Shown: one piece after another, positions 34,471 to 43,588 of the stretch
Layout: each line of letters begins with the position of its first letter
Numbering within the stretch: the first letter of the stretch is position 1
From: Phreatobacter sp.
GTDB taxonomy: Bacteria; Pseudomonadota; Alphaproteobacteria; Rhizobiales; Phreatobacteraceae
Reading direction: 5' to 3'
Assembly: GCF_030691135.1 (NCBI RefSeq)
Contig: NZ_JAUYFA010000011.1
Span: forward strand, 1-64,000
Length of the DNA stretch: 64,000 bases
The notes under the pieces: model-generated
Told to the model about the DNA's origin: nothing
What the model saw: only the letters and a program-made list of their open reading frames with translations
The model's database searches: none
Program-made: the position numbers and the translations under genes

Positions 34471-35432
34471 TGTCGCGCACGGTTCTGGTTCTCGTCGCCG
34501 CCGGTCTGATGGCGGCCCTGCTGCTGATCGGCCTTGCCCTGCCGCGCTGGCTGCTCTTCCTCGTCACCCTCGCCGCCTCGCACGGCATCGTCTCGGTCGG
34601 CATCCTCGTCATCATGCGCGGCGGCCTCGTCTCCTTCGGCCAGGGCCTGGTCTTCGCCATCGGCGGCTATGCGGCGGCGCTCTCGTTCACCCAGCTCGGC
34701 ATCACCGACGTCATCGTGCTGATCCTCATCGGCACGGCGGCGGCGGCTCTCGTCGGCGCCGCGGTCGGGCCGCTGCTCGCCCGCTATACCGGCATCTTCT
34801 TCGGCATGCTGACCCTCGCCCTGTCGATGGTGGCCTACGGCGTGCTGATCAAGTCGCCCGCCGTCGGCGGTTCCGACGGGTTCAACATCCCGCGCGGTAC
34901 ACTGTTCGGCGTCAGGCTGGAGGGCGCCGGCGGCGATTATGCGCTCTATGCGCTGGCGATCCTGGTCACCGGCATCGCCGCAACGGCGGTGGCGCTGCAT
35001 ACGCGCTCGGCCCGCGGGCTGATGACCCGCGCCATCCATGGCAACGGGCTGCGCGTCGAGTATCTGGGAACCTCCGTCCAGTCGGTCATGGCGATCAACT
35101 TCACCATCGCCGCCGCCCTGGGCGGCCTCGGCGGGGCCCTGACCATCGTCGCGCTCGGCCATATCGAACCGACCTTCGCCTTCTGGACCCAGTCCGGCGA
35201 ATTCGTCTTCGTGGCCATCCTCGCCGGCTCCCACAGCGTCACGGCGGTCTTCATCGCCTCGCTGGCGCTGGAGCTCGTACGATCCTTCTCCAACCTCTAC
35301 TTCCCCAACACCTGGCAGATGGCGCTCGGCCTCTTCCTGCTCGCCATCATCCTGTTCCTGCCGGCGGGCATCGGGTCGCTGTGGGCGGGCCGGCGCAAGG
35401 CATCGCCGTCGAGCGGGGGGGAGACACCGTGA
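34470..35432 (+). CDS. Branched-chain amino acid-type ABC permease (LivM family)
   Basis: 320 residues, about nine TM helices. IMRGGLVSFGQGLVFAIGGY and GIFFGMLTLALSMVAYG are LivM signatures, and the coupling region near the end is VFVAILAGSHSVTAVFIASL. It is coupled to the LivH-like gene by a one-base overlap and to the ATPase gene by another TGATG at 35430. Together they form the membrane channel of the importer. Confidence 0.92.
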   Translation: MSRTVLVLVAAGLMAALLLIGLALPRWLLFLVTLAASHGIVSVGILVIMRGGLVSFGQGLVFAIGGYAAALSFTQLGITDVIVLILIGTAAAALVGAAVGPLLARYTGIFFGMLTLALSMVAYGVLIKSPAVGGSDGFNIPRGTLFGVRLEGAGGDYALYALAILVTGIAATAVALHTRSARGLMTRAIHGNGLRVEYLGTSVQSVMAINFTIAAALGGLGGALTIVALGHIEPTFAFWTQSGEFVFVAILAGSHSVTAVFIASLALELVRSFSNLYFPNTWQMALGLFLLAIILFLPAGIGSLWAGRRKASPSSGGETP

Positions 35433-36193
35433 TGGCCGGCGATACACGTCCCGTTCTGTCGGCCCGAGGCCTCGCCAAGAGCTTCGGCGCAGTGGTGGCG
35501 GCCGCCGAGGTCACGATCGAGGTTCCGGCCGGCGAGAAGCTCTGCCTCATCGGCTCGAACGGCGCCGGCAAGACCACCTTCGTCAACATGGTCACCGGCT
35601 ATCTGACGCCCGATGCCGGAACCATCGAGCTCGACGGCGAGACGATCACCGGCCTCGCCCCCCGCACCATCGCCCGCAAGGGCATCTGCCGATCGTTCCA
35701 GATCCCGCAGCTCTGTATCGAACTGACGGCAGAGGAAAACATGCTGGTGGCGATCGCGGCGGCCGAGCCTCGCGGCCTGTCGTTCTGGGCTGATCCGGCA
35801 GCGGGTGGACGCGACGCGCGGGCGCGCGAGCTCCTGGACCGGTTCGGCATCGCCGCCATGGCGGATCGGCCGGTGAGCGAAATGCCGGGCGGCATGCGCA
35901 AGCTCCTCGACATCGCCATGGCGCTCGCCCGCCGGCCGCGGTTGCTGCTGCTCGACGAGCCGACCTCGGGCGTCAGCGCCGAGGAGAAGTTTCCGGCGAT
36001 GGACCGCGTCATGGAGGCCGTTTCGGGCCAGGCCTCGACCATCGTCTTCGTCGAGCACGACATGGACATCGTGCGCGGCTATGCCGACCGGGTCATCGCC
36101 TTCTATTCCGGCAGGGTCATCTCGGACGGCACGCCGGACCATGTGCTGAGCGACGCGGAAGTGAAGCGCTATGTCAGCGGAGGGGCGGCATGA
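35432..36193 (+). CDS. ABC transporter ATP-binding protein (LivG family)
   Basis: 253 residues. Walker A GSNGAGKTT, LivG-specific GICRSFQIPQLC, a signature PGGMRKLLDIAMAL in place of LSGG, Walker B LLLLDEPTSGVS and H-loop FVEHDMDIV. PGGM instead of LSGGQ is unusual but seen in some aromatic-acid Liv systems. It overlaps the LivF-like gene by ATGA. Confidence 0.92.
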   Translation: MAGDTRPVLSARGLAKSFGAVVAAAEVTIEVPAGEKLCLIGSNGAGKTTFVNMVTGYLTPDAGTIELDGETITGLAPRTIARKGICRSFQIPQLCIELTAEENMLVAIAAAEPRGLSFWADPAAGGRDARARELLDRFGIAAMADRPVSEMPGGMRKLLDIAMALARRPRLLLLDEPTSGVSAEEKFPAMDRVMEAVSGQASTIVFVEHDMDIVRGYADRVIAFYSGRVISDGTPDHVLSDAEVKRYVSGGAA

Positions 36194-36861
36194 CGGTCGG
36201 CAACCTGCTCGAGGTGACAGACCTCTCCGTCTCCATCCAGTCGATGCAGGCCCTGCGCGGCTTCTCGCTGGAGGTACCGCAGGGCGCGATGATCGGACTC
36301 GTCGGGCGCAACGGCGCCGGCAAGACGACGCTGATGCGCAGCATCATGGGGCACCTGCCGCTGGTCTCCGGCCGTGTGACGTTCGAGGGCAAGGATCTCG
36401 CCGGCGTGCCGCGGCACGGCCGGGCGCCGCTCGGCATCGGCTACATGCCGGAGGACCGCCAGCTCGTGCCGGAGCTCACCGTGGAGGAGAACATCCTGCT
36501 GCCGATCTGGGTGTCGAAGACGCTGAAGGCCGAGGAACGCCTCGCCTTCGTCTACGGCATGCTGCCGGAAGTCGGGGCCATGAGGGACCGCAAGGCGCTG
36601 CTGCTGTCGGGTGGCCAGCAGAAGCTGGTGGCGCTCTGCCGGGCGCTGGCGGTGGGCACGCGGTTCCTGCTGCTGGACGAACCCTTCGAGGGCGTCGCAC
36701 CGGCCCTGTCGCACCGGCTCTCCGAAGTCATTTCCGGGCTCAAGGGCACCGCCCTCTCCGTCCTCATCTCGCAGTCCGAGCTCAACCATTCGCAATCCCT
36801 GTTCGACCGGCAATATGTGATCGAGCGGGGCGCCAACCTGGCCGCGTCGCATGCCGCCTGA
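36190..36861 (+). CDS. ABC transporter ATP-binding protein (LivF family)
   Basis: 223 residues. Walker A GRNGAGKTT, signature LLSGGQQKLVALCRAL, Walker B FLLLDEPFEGVAP. IGYMPEDRQLVPELTVEEN is the LivF-type insert. Overlaps the LivG-like gene by 4 bp and the acyl-CoA synthetase by 11 bp, indicating a single translationally coupled operon. Confidence 0.93.
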   Translation: MTVGNLLEVTDLSVSIQSMQALRGFSLEVPQGAMIGLVGRNGAGKTTLMRSIMGHLPLVSGRVTFEGKDLAGVPRHGRAPLGIGYMPEDRQLVPELTVEENILLPIWVSKTLKAEERLAFVYGMLPEVGAMRDRKALLLSGGQQKLVALCRALAVGTRFLLLDEPFEGVAPALSHRLSEVISGLKGTALSVLISQSELNHSQSLFDRQYVIERGANLAASHAA

Positions 36862-38509
36862 CGGGTCAGACGCCGCCGGCCGCACCGTGCCGCGGTGGAT
36901 CGAGCCGGGCGGGCCGGACCTGCGCCTCGAGGCCCATTTCGGCGACCGGGTCGTCGCCTGTTTCGCGGAACGTCCCGCCAGCCTGCATGCGCTGCTGGCC
37001 GATGCGGCGACGCGCCATCCCCTCGGCGAGGCGATCGTCTGCGAGGCGACGCGGCTGACCTATGCCGACCTCGCCGCAGCGGTGGACAGGCTTTCCGCGG
37101 CGCTTGCGGCGGAGGGCGTTCGGCCAAGCGACCGCGTCGCCATGCTGATCGGCAACCGGACCGAATTCGTCACCGTGCTCTTCGCCGTCACCCGTCTCGG
37201 CGCCATAGCCGTCCCGATGGGCCTCAGGCTGCAGACGCCCGAGATCGCCCATGTCCTGGCCGATTGCGGCGCGAGTCTGCTGATCCACGAGGCCGATCTC
37301 GTCGATCGCCTGCCTCAGCCGGTCGACATTCCCGCCCTCGCCCGCCGCTGGACGGTGGGCGGGAGCGCCGCCGGAACCGACGGCTTCGACGCGATACTCG
37401 CGCGCCATGCCGCCGCGCCCGTGCCGCCGGTGGTCCCGGTGGAGGAGGAGGACACGGCGGTGATCCTCTATACGTCGGGCACGACGGGGCGACCGAAGGG
37501 GGCGATGCTGACCCATCTCGGCCTCGTCCATTCCTCCCTCGTCTACGAGCATTGCATGGGGCTGACGAAGGCCGACCGGTCGCTCGCCGCGGTGCCGCTC
37601 AGCCACGTCACCGGCCTCGTCGCCAACGTCACCTGCACGGTGCGGGCGGCGGCGACCCTCGTCATCATGCCGGCCTTCAGGGCCGGCGATTTCCTCGTGC
37701 TCGCAGCCCGCGAGCGGATGACCCAGTCGGTGCTGGTGCCGGCCATGTACAATCTCTGCCTGCTCCAGCCGGACTTCGCTTCCCACGATCTCTCCGCCTG
37801 GCGCATCGGCGGCTATGGCGGCGCGCCGATGCCGACGCCGACCATCGAGAGGCTGGCGGACCACTGCCCCGGACTGATGCTGATGAACGCCTATGGCGCG
37901 ACCGAGACGACCTCGCCGACGACCATCATGCCGCCGCGCTTCACCCCGACACATGGCCACAGCGTCGGCATCGCGGCGCCTGGCGTCGACATCGTCGTGG
38001 TCGACGACAGGGGGCGCGAGGTGCCGCCCGGTGCGGTCGGCGAGATCTGGATCCGCGGGCCGCACGTCGTCAGGGGCTACTGGAACAACCCGGCCGCGAC
38101 GCAGGCGGGATTCACCGCCGGGTTCTGGCATTCCGGCGATATTGGCAGCATCGACGCCGACGGCTTCGTGCAGGTCCTCGACCGCAAGAAGGACATGATC
38201 AACCGCGGCGGCTACAAGATCTTCACCGCCGAGGTGGAAACGATCCTCATCGCCTGCCCGGGTGTCGTGGAATGCGCCGTGGTGGCCGTGCCCTGCCCGG
38301 TGCTGGGCGAAAGGGTCCATGCCTTCGTGGTCACCGATGGCAGCGACCCGCCGGCGGAGACCCTGCGCGCCTGGTGTGCGGCACGCCTCTCCGACTACAA
38401 GGTGCCGGAGACGATGACGATCCAGGCCGAGCCGCTGCCGCGCAACGCCAACGGCAAGGTGATGAAGCGCGTCCTGCGCGAAGGCCTGCCCCCGGCCGGC
38501 ACGGCCTGA
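36851..38509 (+). CDS. AMP-dependent acyl-CoA synthetase/ligase
   Basis: 552 residues. The P-loop-like AMP-binding motif LYTSGTTGRPKGAMLTH, the A5-type NAYGATETTSPTT, GYWNNPAATQAGF and DRKKDMINRGGYKI, and the catalytic lysine in NANGKVMKRVLRE are all present, so the enzyme looks complete. It links a carboxylate to CoA via an acyl-adenylate. Because it is coupled by overlap to the Liv-type importer, the imported substrate is probably a carboxylic acid (aromatic, short-chain or cyclic) rather than an amino acid. Confidence 0.9.
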   Translation: MPPDGSDAAGRTVPRWIEPGGPDLRLEAHFGDRVVACFAERPASLHALLADAATRHPLGEAIVCEATRLTYADLAAAVDRLSAALAAEGVRPSDRVAMLIGNRTEFVTVLFAVTRLGAIAVPMGLRLQTPEIAHVLADCGASLLIHEADLVDRLPQPVDIPALARRWTVGGSAAGTDGFDAILARHAAAPVPPVVPVEEEDTAVILYTSGTTGRPKGAMLTHLGLVHSSLVYEHCMGLTKADRSLAAVPLSHVTGLVANVTCTVRAAATLVIMPAFRAGDFLVLAARERMTQSVLVPAMYNLCLLQPDFASHDLSAWRIGGYGGAPMPTPTIERLADHCPGLMLMNAYGATETTSPTTIMPPRFTPTHGHSVGIAAPGVDIVVVDDRGREVPPGAVGEIWIRGPHVVRGYWNNPAATQAGFTAGFWHSGDIGSIDADGFVQVLDRKKDMINRGGYKIFTAEVETILIACPGVVECAVVAVPCPVLGERVHAFVVTDGSDPPAETLRAWCAARLSDYKVPETMTIQAEPLPRNANGKVMKRVLREGLPPAGTA

Positions 38510-38675
38510 GACCAGAGGGCCTCTTCCCGCGTCGAACACGCGAACCGATATTCGGACTGATCGTGCAGGGGCACTGGCCGCCCGCCGCATCCACGATCGC
38601 TTCCGAAAGAGCGGAAAGCGTCATCCGGCCAACTGCTTTGCCTGTCGCAGTAGGCGAAACGCTTCTGCTTTCGGC

Positions 38676-39665
38676 TCAGTCGGACCGACGCAGGAACGCC
38701 CGAACGACCCGCTCGGTCTCGTCGATGGATTGTTCGGGCGGGACATGCCGGCACGAGTTGAAGATGCGCAACTCGGCACGGGGGAGTGTTCGCGACAGGC
38801 GCTGCCCGATCGCCAGCGGTACCGTCGGATCGTCGCGGCACCAGATGACCAAAGTTGGTTGGGTCAGGCGGGAGTAGCGCGCGATGAGGCCCTGGAAATC
38901 GACCGGTACGATGCCGCGGCCCGTCTCGATGAGCGCATGCAGCGCCCCTGGATCCCGCAGCGGCCGGGCATAGGCGTCGATATCAGGTTGCGGGATGCTG
39001 TTCCCATTGCCGGTATTGAGGATCGCGCGTGCTCCGAACTCGGGCGTCAGCGCCGGCAGCAGAACATAGGGAACGAGCGGGAGGCGCAGGACGCTGATGG
39101 CCCAGGAGGGGGGCTGCTCGAAGGCCGGGCTGTTCATGAGGATCAGCCGGGAAATCCGCCTGTCGCCCGCACGCTCCGCCTCGACCGCAAGCAACAGCGC
39201 GATGGCCCCGCCGAGGGAATGTCCCACCAGTGTGACATCATCGAGTTTGAGACGACGCAGGAGGGCAATGATGGACGCCGCATGATCTTCGATGCGATAG
39301 CCGCCATCGGCCGGCTTGTCCGAACGCCCGAAGCCTTTGAGGTCGACGGCTATGACGCGGTACTGTTTCGCCAGAACCGGCGCGAGATGGCGCCACATGT
39401 AGGAAGAGGCGCCGAGTCCATGCAGCAGGACGATTGGCCGGCCGACGCCCCAATCCTCGACATGAAGCGCAACGGACGAGCGGTTCGGCAGGGCGATCGT
39501 CGTCCGGTACGATTTCACCTCCTGCGCCGCGGCAGGTGCGCAGAGCGCGGAGAGCGCCAGACCGCACGCCGTGACGGCCCTGATCAATGCGCCGCCGATG
39601 GGCACGGCGCGCGGCGACGCGTGCATGTCCGGATCGGCAACCGCGGCACGCCGTGCGGCCCTCAT
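38676..39665 (-). CDS. Alpha/beta hydrolase, exported
   Basis: 329 residues. A signal-like N-terminus (IRAVTACGLALSALCAPAAAQ) precedes a complete alpha/beta hydrolase: oxyanion LLHGLGASSYMWRHL, nucleophile elbow GHSLGGAIAL, acidic residue in WCRDDPTVPLA and histidine in CRHVPPEQS. The start at 39665 has GGAGG seven bases upstream. Substrate unknown; haloalkane dehalogenase- or epoxide hydrolase-like lipases look similar. It is divergent from the SDR gene behind the double operator. Confidence 0.88.
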   Translation of the reverse strand: MRAARRAAVADPDMHASPRAVPIGGALIRAVTACGLALSALCAPAAAQEVKSYRTTIALPNRSSVALHVEDWGVGRPIVLLHGLGASSYMWRHLAPVLAKQYRVIAVDLKGFGRSDKPADGGYRIEDHAASIIALLRRLKLDDVTLVGHSLGGAIALLLAVEAERAGDRRISRLILMNSPAFEQPPSWAISVLRLPLVPYVLLPALTPEFGARAILNTGNGNSIPQPDIDAYARPLRDPGALHALIETGRGIVPVDFQGLIARYSRLTQPTLVIWCRDDPTVPLAIGQRLSRTLPRAELRIFNSCRHVPPEQSIDETERVVRAFLRRSD

Positions 39666-39829
39666 GCCTTTGCCTCCGGTTGACAGACGACACCGAGGCC
39701 CTGCCCCAGAGAAACGCGTGAGCCTTGGGTTGCCGGAGCCCCGGGCGTTGCCGGGCCAAAGCGCCGAGGCCCAATGGCGATGTTCCCTTTAGCCAGGACG
39801 ACGATGACCGGCGGCATGAAGGCGCTCGA

Positions 39830-39875
39830 GTTGACGTTGTCTACTTTTTATGGAATCGAAGTAGACAATGTCAAC
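39830..39875. promoter_or_regulatory. Two inverted TetR-type operators
   Basis: The 17-bp left arm (39830-39846) and right arm (39859-39875) are reverse complements of each other with one mismatch, separated by 12 bp. Each arm is itself a near-palindrome of the form GTWGACR-TTGTCWAC, the layout bound by TetR repressors. They end 22 bp upstream of the SDR start. Confidence 0.7.
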
Positions 39876-39897
39876 TGCCTGCAAGGGAGTCTGCCCC

Positions 39898-40743
39898 ATG
39901 GCCACGTCGAACACCGCAAGCACACAATGGCGGGATCGCTATGGGCCATGGGCCGTCGTCACCGGTGCCTCCGACGGAATTGGACTCGAAATCGCCCGGG
40001 ATCTGGCAGCGCGTGGTTTGAAACTGGTCCTAGTGGCGCGGCGCGCCGCGGTGCTGGAGCAGATCGCCGACGTTATCGAGCGCACGAACTCGGTGGAGAC
40101 GCGCGTGATCGCAGCCGATCTCGGCAAATCAGACGACGTCGAGCGTGTGCTCCGCGAGTGCCAGGACCTCGATGTCGGACTGCTCGTCGCCAGCGCGGGG
40201 TTCGGAACGACCGGCAACTTTCTCGCAACCGATATACGCGACGAGGTCGACATGGTCGACGTCAATTGCCGCGCGGTGCTCGCCATGTCGAAGCACTTTT
40301 CCGCCCGCTTTGCGGCACGCAAAAAGGGCGGCTTGATTCTGTTCGGGTCGATCGTCGGATACCAGGGCGTCGGCAATGCCGCAAACTACGCGGCGACCAA
40401 AGCCTACGTTCAGACGCTCGCCGAAGGCCTGGCCGTCGACCTCGCACCGTCCGGGATCGACGTCTTGTCGTGTGCCCCCGGTCCGGTCGAGACTGGTTTT
40501 GCGGTGCGCTCCAACCTGTCGTCCGCCCAATCAGCCGATCCGAGGGCTGTCGCGCGCGAGACGGTCGCCGCCCTCGGGCGCATGACGACCGTCAAGCCGG
40601 GGATCATGTCCAAAATTCTGATAAACTCATTGGCGTTCTTGCCGCGTCGTGCGCGAACCAAGATCTTGAGCGGCATCATGGCCAGCAGAACGAAGCATCA
40701 CCATGGCAGCGAAGCCCAAAGAACGCCCCAGCAACCTGCGTGA
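39898..40743 (+). CDS. SDR family NAD(P)-dependent oxidoreductase
   Basis: 281 residues. The cofactor motif is VVTGASDGIGLEIA, the NAG-type strand reads VASAGFGTTG, and the catalytic tetrad is S in LFGSIVGYQG with Y-x3-K in NYAATKAYVQT. This is a classical SDR of the KR/HSD type. Start at ATG 39898 (GGGAG nine bases upstream); an ATG at 39868 inside the operator would add ten residues. The gene overlaps the TetR regulator by 41 bp, so the pair is probably autoregulated. Confidence 0.9.
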   Translation: MATSNTASTQWRDRYGPWAVVTGASDGIGLEIARDLAARGLKLVLVARRAAVLEQIADVIERTNSVETRVIAADLGKSDDVERVLRECQDLDVGLLVASAGFGTTGNFLATDIRDEVDMVDVNCRAVLAMSKHFSARFAARKKGGLILFGSIVGYQGVGNAANYAATKAYVQTLAEGLAVDLAPSGIDVLSCAPGPVETGFAVRSNLSSAQSADPRAVARETVAALGRMTTVKPGIMSKILINSLAFLPRRARTKILSGIMASRTKHHHGSEAQRTPQQPA

Positions 40744-41320
40744 AGCCTGCATCGCCGAGGCGTTGCGGGTCATCGAGGACGCCGGCCTGGATGCATTGAG
40801 CCTGCGGGAAGTCGCGCGGCGCCTCGGTGTGTCGCATCAAGCGCCGTACAAACACTTCCCGAGCCGCGATCACATTCTGGCAGAGATTCTGACCCGCAGT
40901 TTCGACGAGTTCGCCGCCTTCCTGGACCAGCGACCAGCAGGCGCCGCACCACCGGACGATCTCAGAGGCATGGGCCAGCAGTACATGACCTATGCGCGCC
41001 TTCACCCGGTCAAGTACCGCCTGATGTTCAACACGCCGATGCCCGACCCCGACGCGCACCCGGAGATGATGAGGAACGCTCAGCGCGCCTTTGCGCTGCT
41101 GCGGGATCGACTTACCGTGATGAAACTGCGCCCCGTCGGTGGCCCCCACCGGGCGAACGCCAGTTTCGACGCCATGTTCGTCTGGTCGACGCTCCACGGT
41201 CTGGCGAGCATCCTGCAGTCGGACACCCTGCGGACCCTGCAGATGTCCGACCGCGACCTGCAGCAAGCGATTTCGCGATGTTTCGCGCGCCTGAGCCTTG
41301 CCCTCGACCCGGTGGACTGA
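40703..41320 (+). CDS. TetR/AcrR family transcriptional regulator (WHG domain)
   Basis: 205 residues. The HTH is LSLREVARRLGVSHQAPYKHF at residues ~35-55, and the C-terminal region has HPVKYRLMFNTPMPDP and MFVWSTLHGLASIL, the WHG-type (TetR_C_33) dimerisation domain. It lies in the same operon as the SDR, overlapping by 41 bp, behind two TetR-like operators. It probably represses the SDR and itself. Confidence 0.9.
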   Translation: MAAKPKERPSNLREACIAEALRVIEDAGLDALSLREVARRLGVSHQAPYKHFPSRDHILAEILTRSFDEFAAFLDQRPAGAAPPDDLRGMGQQYMTYARLHPVKYRLMFNTPMPDPDAHPEMMRNAQRAFALLRDRLTVMKLRPVGGPHRANASFDAMFVWSTLHGLASILQSDTLRTLQMSDRDLQQAISRCFARLSLALDPVD

Positions 41321-41374
41321 GGCGCGGTGGAGCTTGACGTGGCCGGAGAGGTGACTGGCCCTCCCGGGCTGTTG

Positions 41375-42202
41375 TCAGGTGATGCGCCTGACGCTGGCGA
41401 CGATCTCTTCGGGCTCGAACAGCCGCTTCCAGTCCGGCTTCAGGATCGTGTCCTTGCCGAAGACGATGGCCTTGTTGCAGGCGTCCGAGAAGACGCCGTC
41501 GATCTCGCGGAAGGTCACGGCGGCGAGGATGTTCATGTGGCCGAGCAGGAAGTCGCGCGCCGCCTCGCGCGGCACGCCGCGGCGGATGGCCTCTTCCATC
41601 GCCTCCCGCATGGCATCGAGCAGGGTGGCGCAGACGGTCTCCGACAGGCCAGGCTCGAGGATGGCCATCTGCTCGACGGTGACCCGATGTGAACGCATCA
41701 CCGGCGCCCAGATCGCCCGCGCGACCTCTTCGCCCAGCGCATAATGCGTCTCCGGCCCCTGCATCAGCGCGCTGACGATGTGCTGCTTGGCGGCCACACC
41801 GCCGAAATGGTCGGCCTTCGCCGCCGGATCGGTCTCGTCATTGAAGATCGGCGGATGGCAGGGATGGGTGATGAAATAGGTGATGTCCGCGCGCTCCGGC
41901 AGGTGGCCGGCATGGGGCGAAGCGGCGTCGAGAATGATGACGATCGTGCCCGGGGCGAGTTTCGGCACGAGCGTCGCGGCGACGCTGCCGATGGCGGTGT
42001 CCGGCACGGCAAGGACGACCACGGGCGCGCCGTCGATGGCGGCATCCGCCTCCAGGCAGGCGATGCCATAGGCGTCGCGGAAGCGGTCCCGCCCTGCGGG
42101 ACTGACCTCGACCGGCCGGGTCTCGAAGCGCGAGGCCATCAGGTTGCGGCCGATCCGCATCCCCATTTTTCCGCCCGCCCCGAACAATGCGACTGCCGTC
42201 AT
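41375..42202 (-). CDS. apnO: Phosphogluconate dehydrogenase C-terminal domain protein, probable D-apionate oxidoisomerase ApnO
   Basis: 275 residues. The Rossmann motif is VALFGAGGKMGMRIGRNL, and the C-terminal helical domain (ETHYALGEEVARAIWAP, EAIRRGVPREAARDFLLGHMN) is the 6-phosphogluconate-dehydrogenase-like fold of the PDGLA family. Enzymes of this type, next to a RuBisCO-like protein and a DUF1537 kinase, have been assigned as ApnO, which turns D-apionate into 3-oxo-isoapionate. The start at 42200-42202 has GGGAG nine bases upstream. It is divergent from the RuBisCO-like gene with an operator-like palindrome between. Confidence 0.8.
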   Translation of the reverse strand: MTAVALFGAGGKMGMRIGRNLMASRFETRPVEVSPAGRDRFRDAYGIACLEADAAIDGAPVVVLAVPDTAIGSVAATLVPKLAPGTIVIILDAASPHAGHLPERADITYFITHPCHPPIFNDETDPAAKADHFGGVAAKQHIVSALMQGPETHYALGEEVARAIWAPVMRSHRVTVEQMAILEPGLSETVCATLLDAMREAMEEAIRRGVPREAARDFLLGHMNILAAVTFREIDGVFSDACNKAIVFGKDTILKPDWKRLFEPEEIVASVRRIT

Positions 42203-42275
42203 CGACCGAACTCCCAGCCTGCCCACCATGGGCTGGACTCGTTCCATGCCGAGGCCGTGATTGTCAATCTGGTAT

Positions 42276-42294
42276 GATGACCTTATGAGTCATC
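42276..42294. promoter_or_regulatory. Inverted repeat in the apnO/RuBisCO-like divergent promoter
   Basis: GATGAC (42276-42281) and GTCATC (42289-42294) are a perfect inverted repeat with a 7-bp spacer. It lies 74 bp upstream of apnO and 32 bp upstream of the RuBisCO-like GTG. The FadR-type regulator at 44945 is the obvious candidate protein. Confidence 0.5.
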
Positions 42295-42325
42295 GATCCT
42301 TCTCTCGCGAACAGGAACGGCGGAC

Positions 42326-43588
42326 GTGGACACGGACCAGCGCATCGAGGCGGATTACTGGCTCGAAACATCGGGCGACCCGCGGCGGACGGCCGAAATC
42401 ATGGCGGGCGAACAGTCCAGCGGCACCTTTGTCGCCGTGCCGGGCGAGACGCCGGAACTCACCGCAAGGGCCGCCGCTCGTATCGAGGCGCTGGAGTTGC
42501 TCGACATCGCGACTACTCCGTCCCTGCCCTCCGCCCGGGAGAGCGCGGCCGGATCGGGCCGCTATGCCCGGGCGCGGGTGACGCTGTCCTGGCCACTGGC
42601 GACCCTCGGGCCCTCGCTGCCGAACCTGACGGCCACGGTGGCCGGGAATCTCTACGAGCTGGCCCCTGTCACTGGCCTGCGCCTGCTCGACATCCGGCTG
42701 CCTCCAGCCTTCGCCGCCGCCTATCGCGGACCGCAGTTCGGGGTCGCCGGCACACGCCGCCTCGCGGGCGTCGACCAAGGCCCGCTGATCGGCACCATCG
42801 TCAAGCCGAGCGTCGGCTTCGGGCCGGCCGAGACGGCCGATCTGGTTGCGACACTGGCCGGCGCCGGCATCGATTTTATCAAGGACGACGAGTTGCAGTC
42901 CGACGGTCCGCTGTGCCCCTTCGAGGCCCGCGTCGACGCGGTCATGGCGGTCCTCGACGCCGAGGCGCAGCGCCTCGGCCGGAAGGTGATGTATGCCTTC
43001 AACCTCACCGGCGACCTCGACCAGATGCGCCGCCGGCACGATCATGTGCTGGCACGTGGCGGCACCTGCGTCATGGCGAGCGTCAACGCGGTCGGCCTCG
43101 TCGGCATGATCGAACTCGGCCGCCATTCACAATTGCCGATCCATGCCCACCGCAACGGCTGGGGCTACCTGTCGCGGTCGCCCGGACTCGGCTGGGACTA
43201 CCGCGCCTGGCACAAGCTCTGGCGCCTGGCGGGAGCCGACCACATGCATGTGAATGGCCTGGCCAACAAGTTCAGCGAGAGCGACGAGAGCGTCATCGCC
43301 TCGGCCCGCGCCTGCGGGGAACCGCTCTTCGCCGAGCGGCCCGACGCCATCATGCCGGTTTTCTCGTCCGGGCAGACGGTCCGGCAGGCGCCGGGAACCT
43401 TCGCGGCGCTCGGCACCACCGATCTCATCTTCGCCGCGGGCGGCGGCATCATCGCCCATCCGGATGGCCCCGCCGCCGGTGTCGGCGCGCTGCGCGAGGC
43501 CTGGGAGGCGGCGGTTGCCGGCGAGGACCTCGACGTCGCCGCGCGGTCCCGGCCGGCGCTCGCCGCGGCGCTCCGGTACTTCGCATGA
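42326..43588 (+). CDS. RuBisCO-like protein (form IV), probable 3-oxo-isoapionate-4-phosphate decarboxylase or transcarboxylase/hydrolase
   Basis: 420 residues with a full RuBisCO large-subunit fold. GTIVKPSVGFGP holds K160 (substrate-site lysine) and DFIKDDE holds K186-D188-E189, the carbamylation lysine and Mg ligands. Later HAHRNGWGYL, HMHVNGLANKF and a phosphate-loop region with FAAGGGI are seen. Members beside ApnO and OiaK genes are OiaX (giving erythrulose phosphate and CO2) or OiaT (giving 3-phosphoglycerate and glycolate); which one cannot be read by eye. GTG start with AGGAA upstream. Overlaps the kinase by 4 bp. Confidence 0.85.
   Translation: MDTDQRIEADYWLETSGDPRRTAEIMAGEQSSGTFVAVPGETPELTARAAARIEALELLDIATTPSLPSARESAAGSGRYARARVTLSWPLATLGPSLPNLTATVAGNLYELAPVTGLRLLDIRLPPAFAAAYRGPQFGVAGTRRLAGVDQGPLIGTIVKPSVGFGPAETADLVATLAGAGIDFIKDDELQSDGPLCPFEARVDAVMAVLDAEAQRLGRKVMYAFNLTGDLDQMRRRHDHVLARGGTCVMASVNAVGLVGMIELGRHSQLPIHAHRNGWGYLSRSPGLGWDYRAWHKLWRLAGADHMHVNGLANKFSESDESVIASARACGEPLFAERPDAIMPVFSSGQTVRQAPGTFAALGTTDLIFAAGGGIIAHPDGPAAGVGALREAWEAAVAGEDLDVAARSRPALAAALRYFA

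Noticed and set aside
32162-36861. Idea that the Liv-type importer supplies apionate to the RuBisCO-like operon
   Set aside because: It is about 5 kb away, has its own regulator and operators, and is coupled to an acyl-CoA ligase, so a different acid is more likely.
42913-43584. In-frame extension of the DUF1537 kinase inside the RuBisCO-like gene
   Set aside because: The kinase's GDDxTG motif follows the ATG at 43585 directly, and the extension is an out-of-frame reading of the RuBisCO-like gene.
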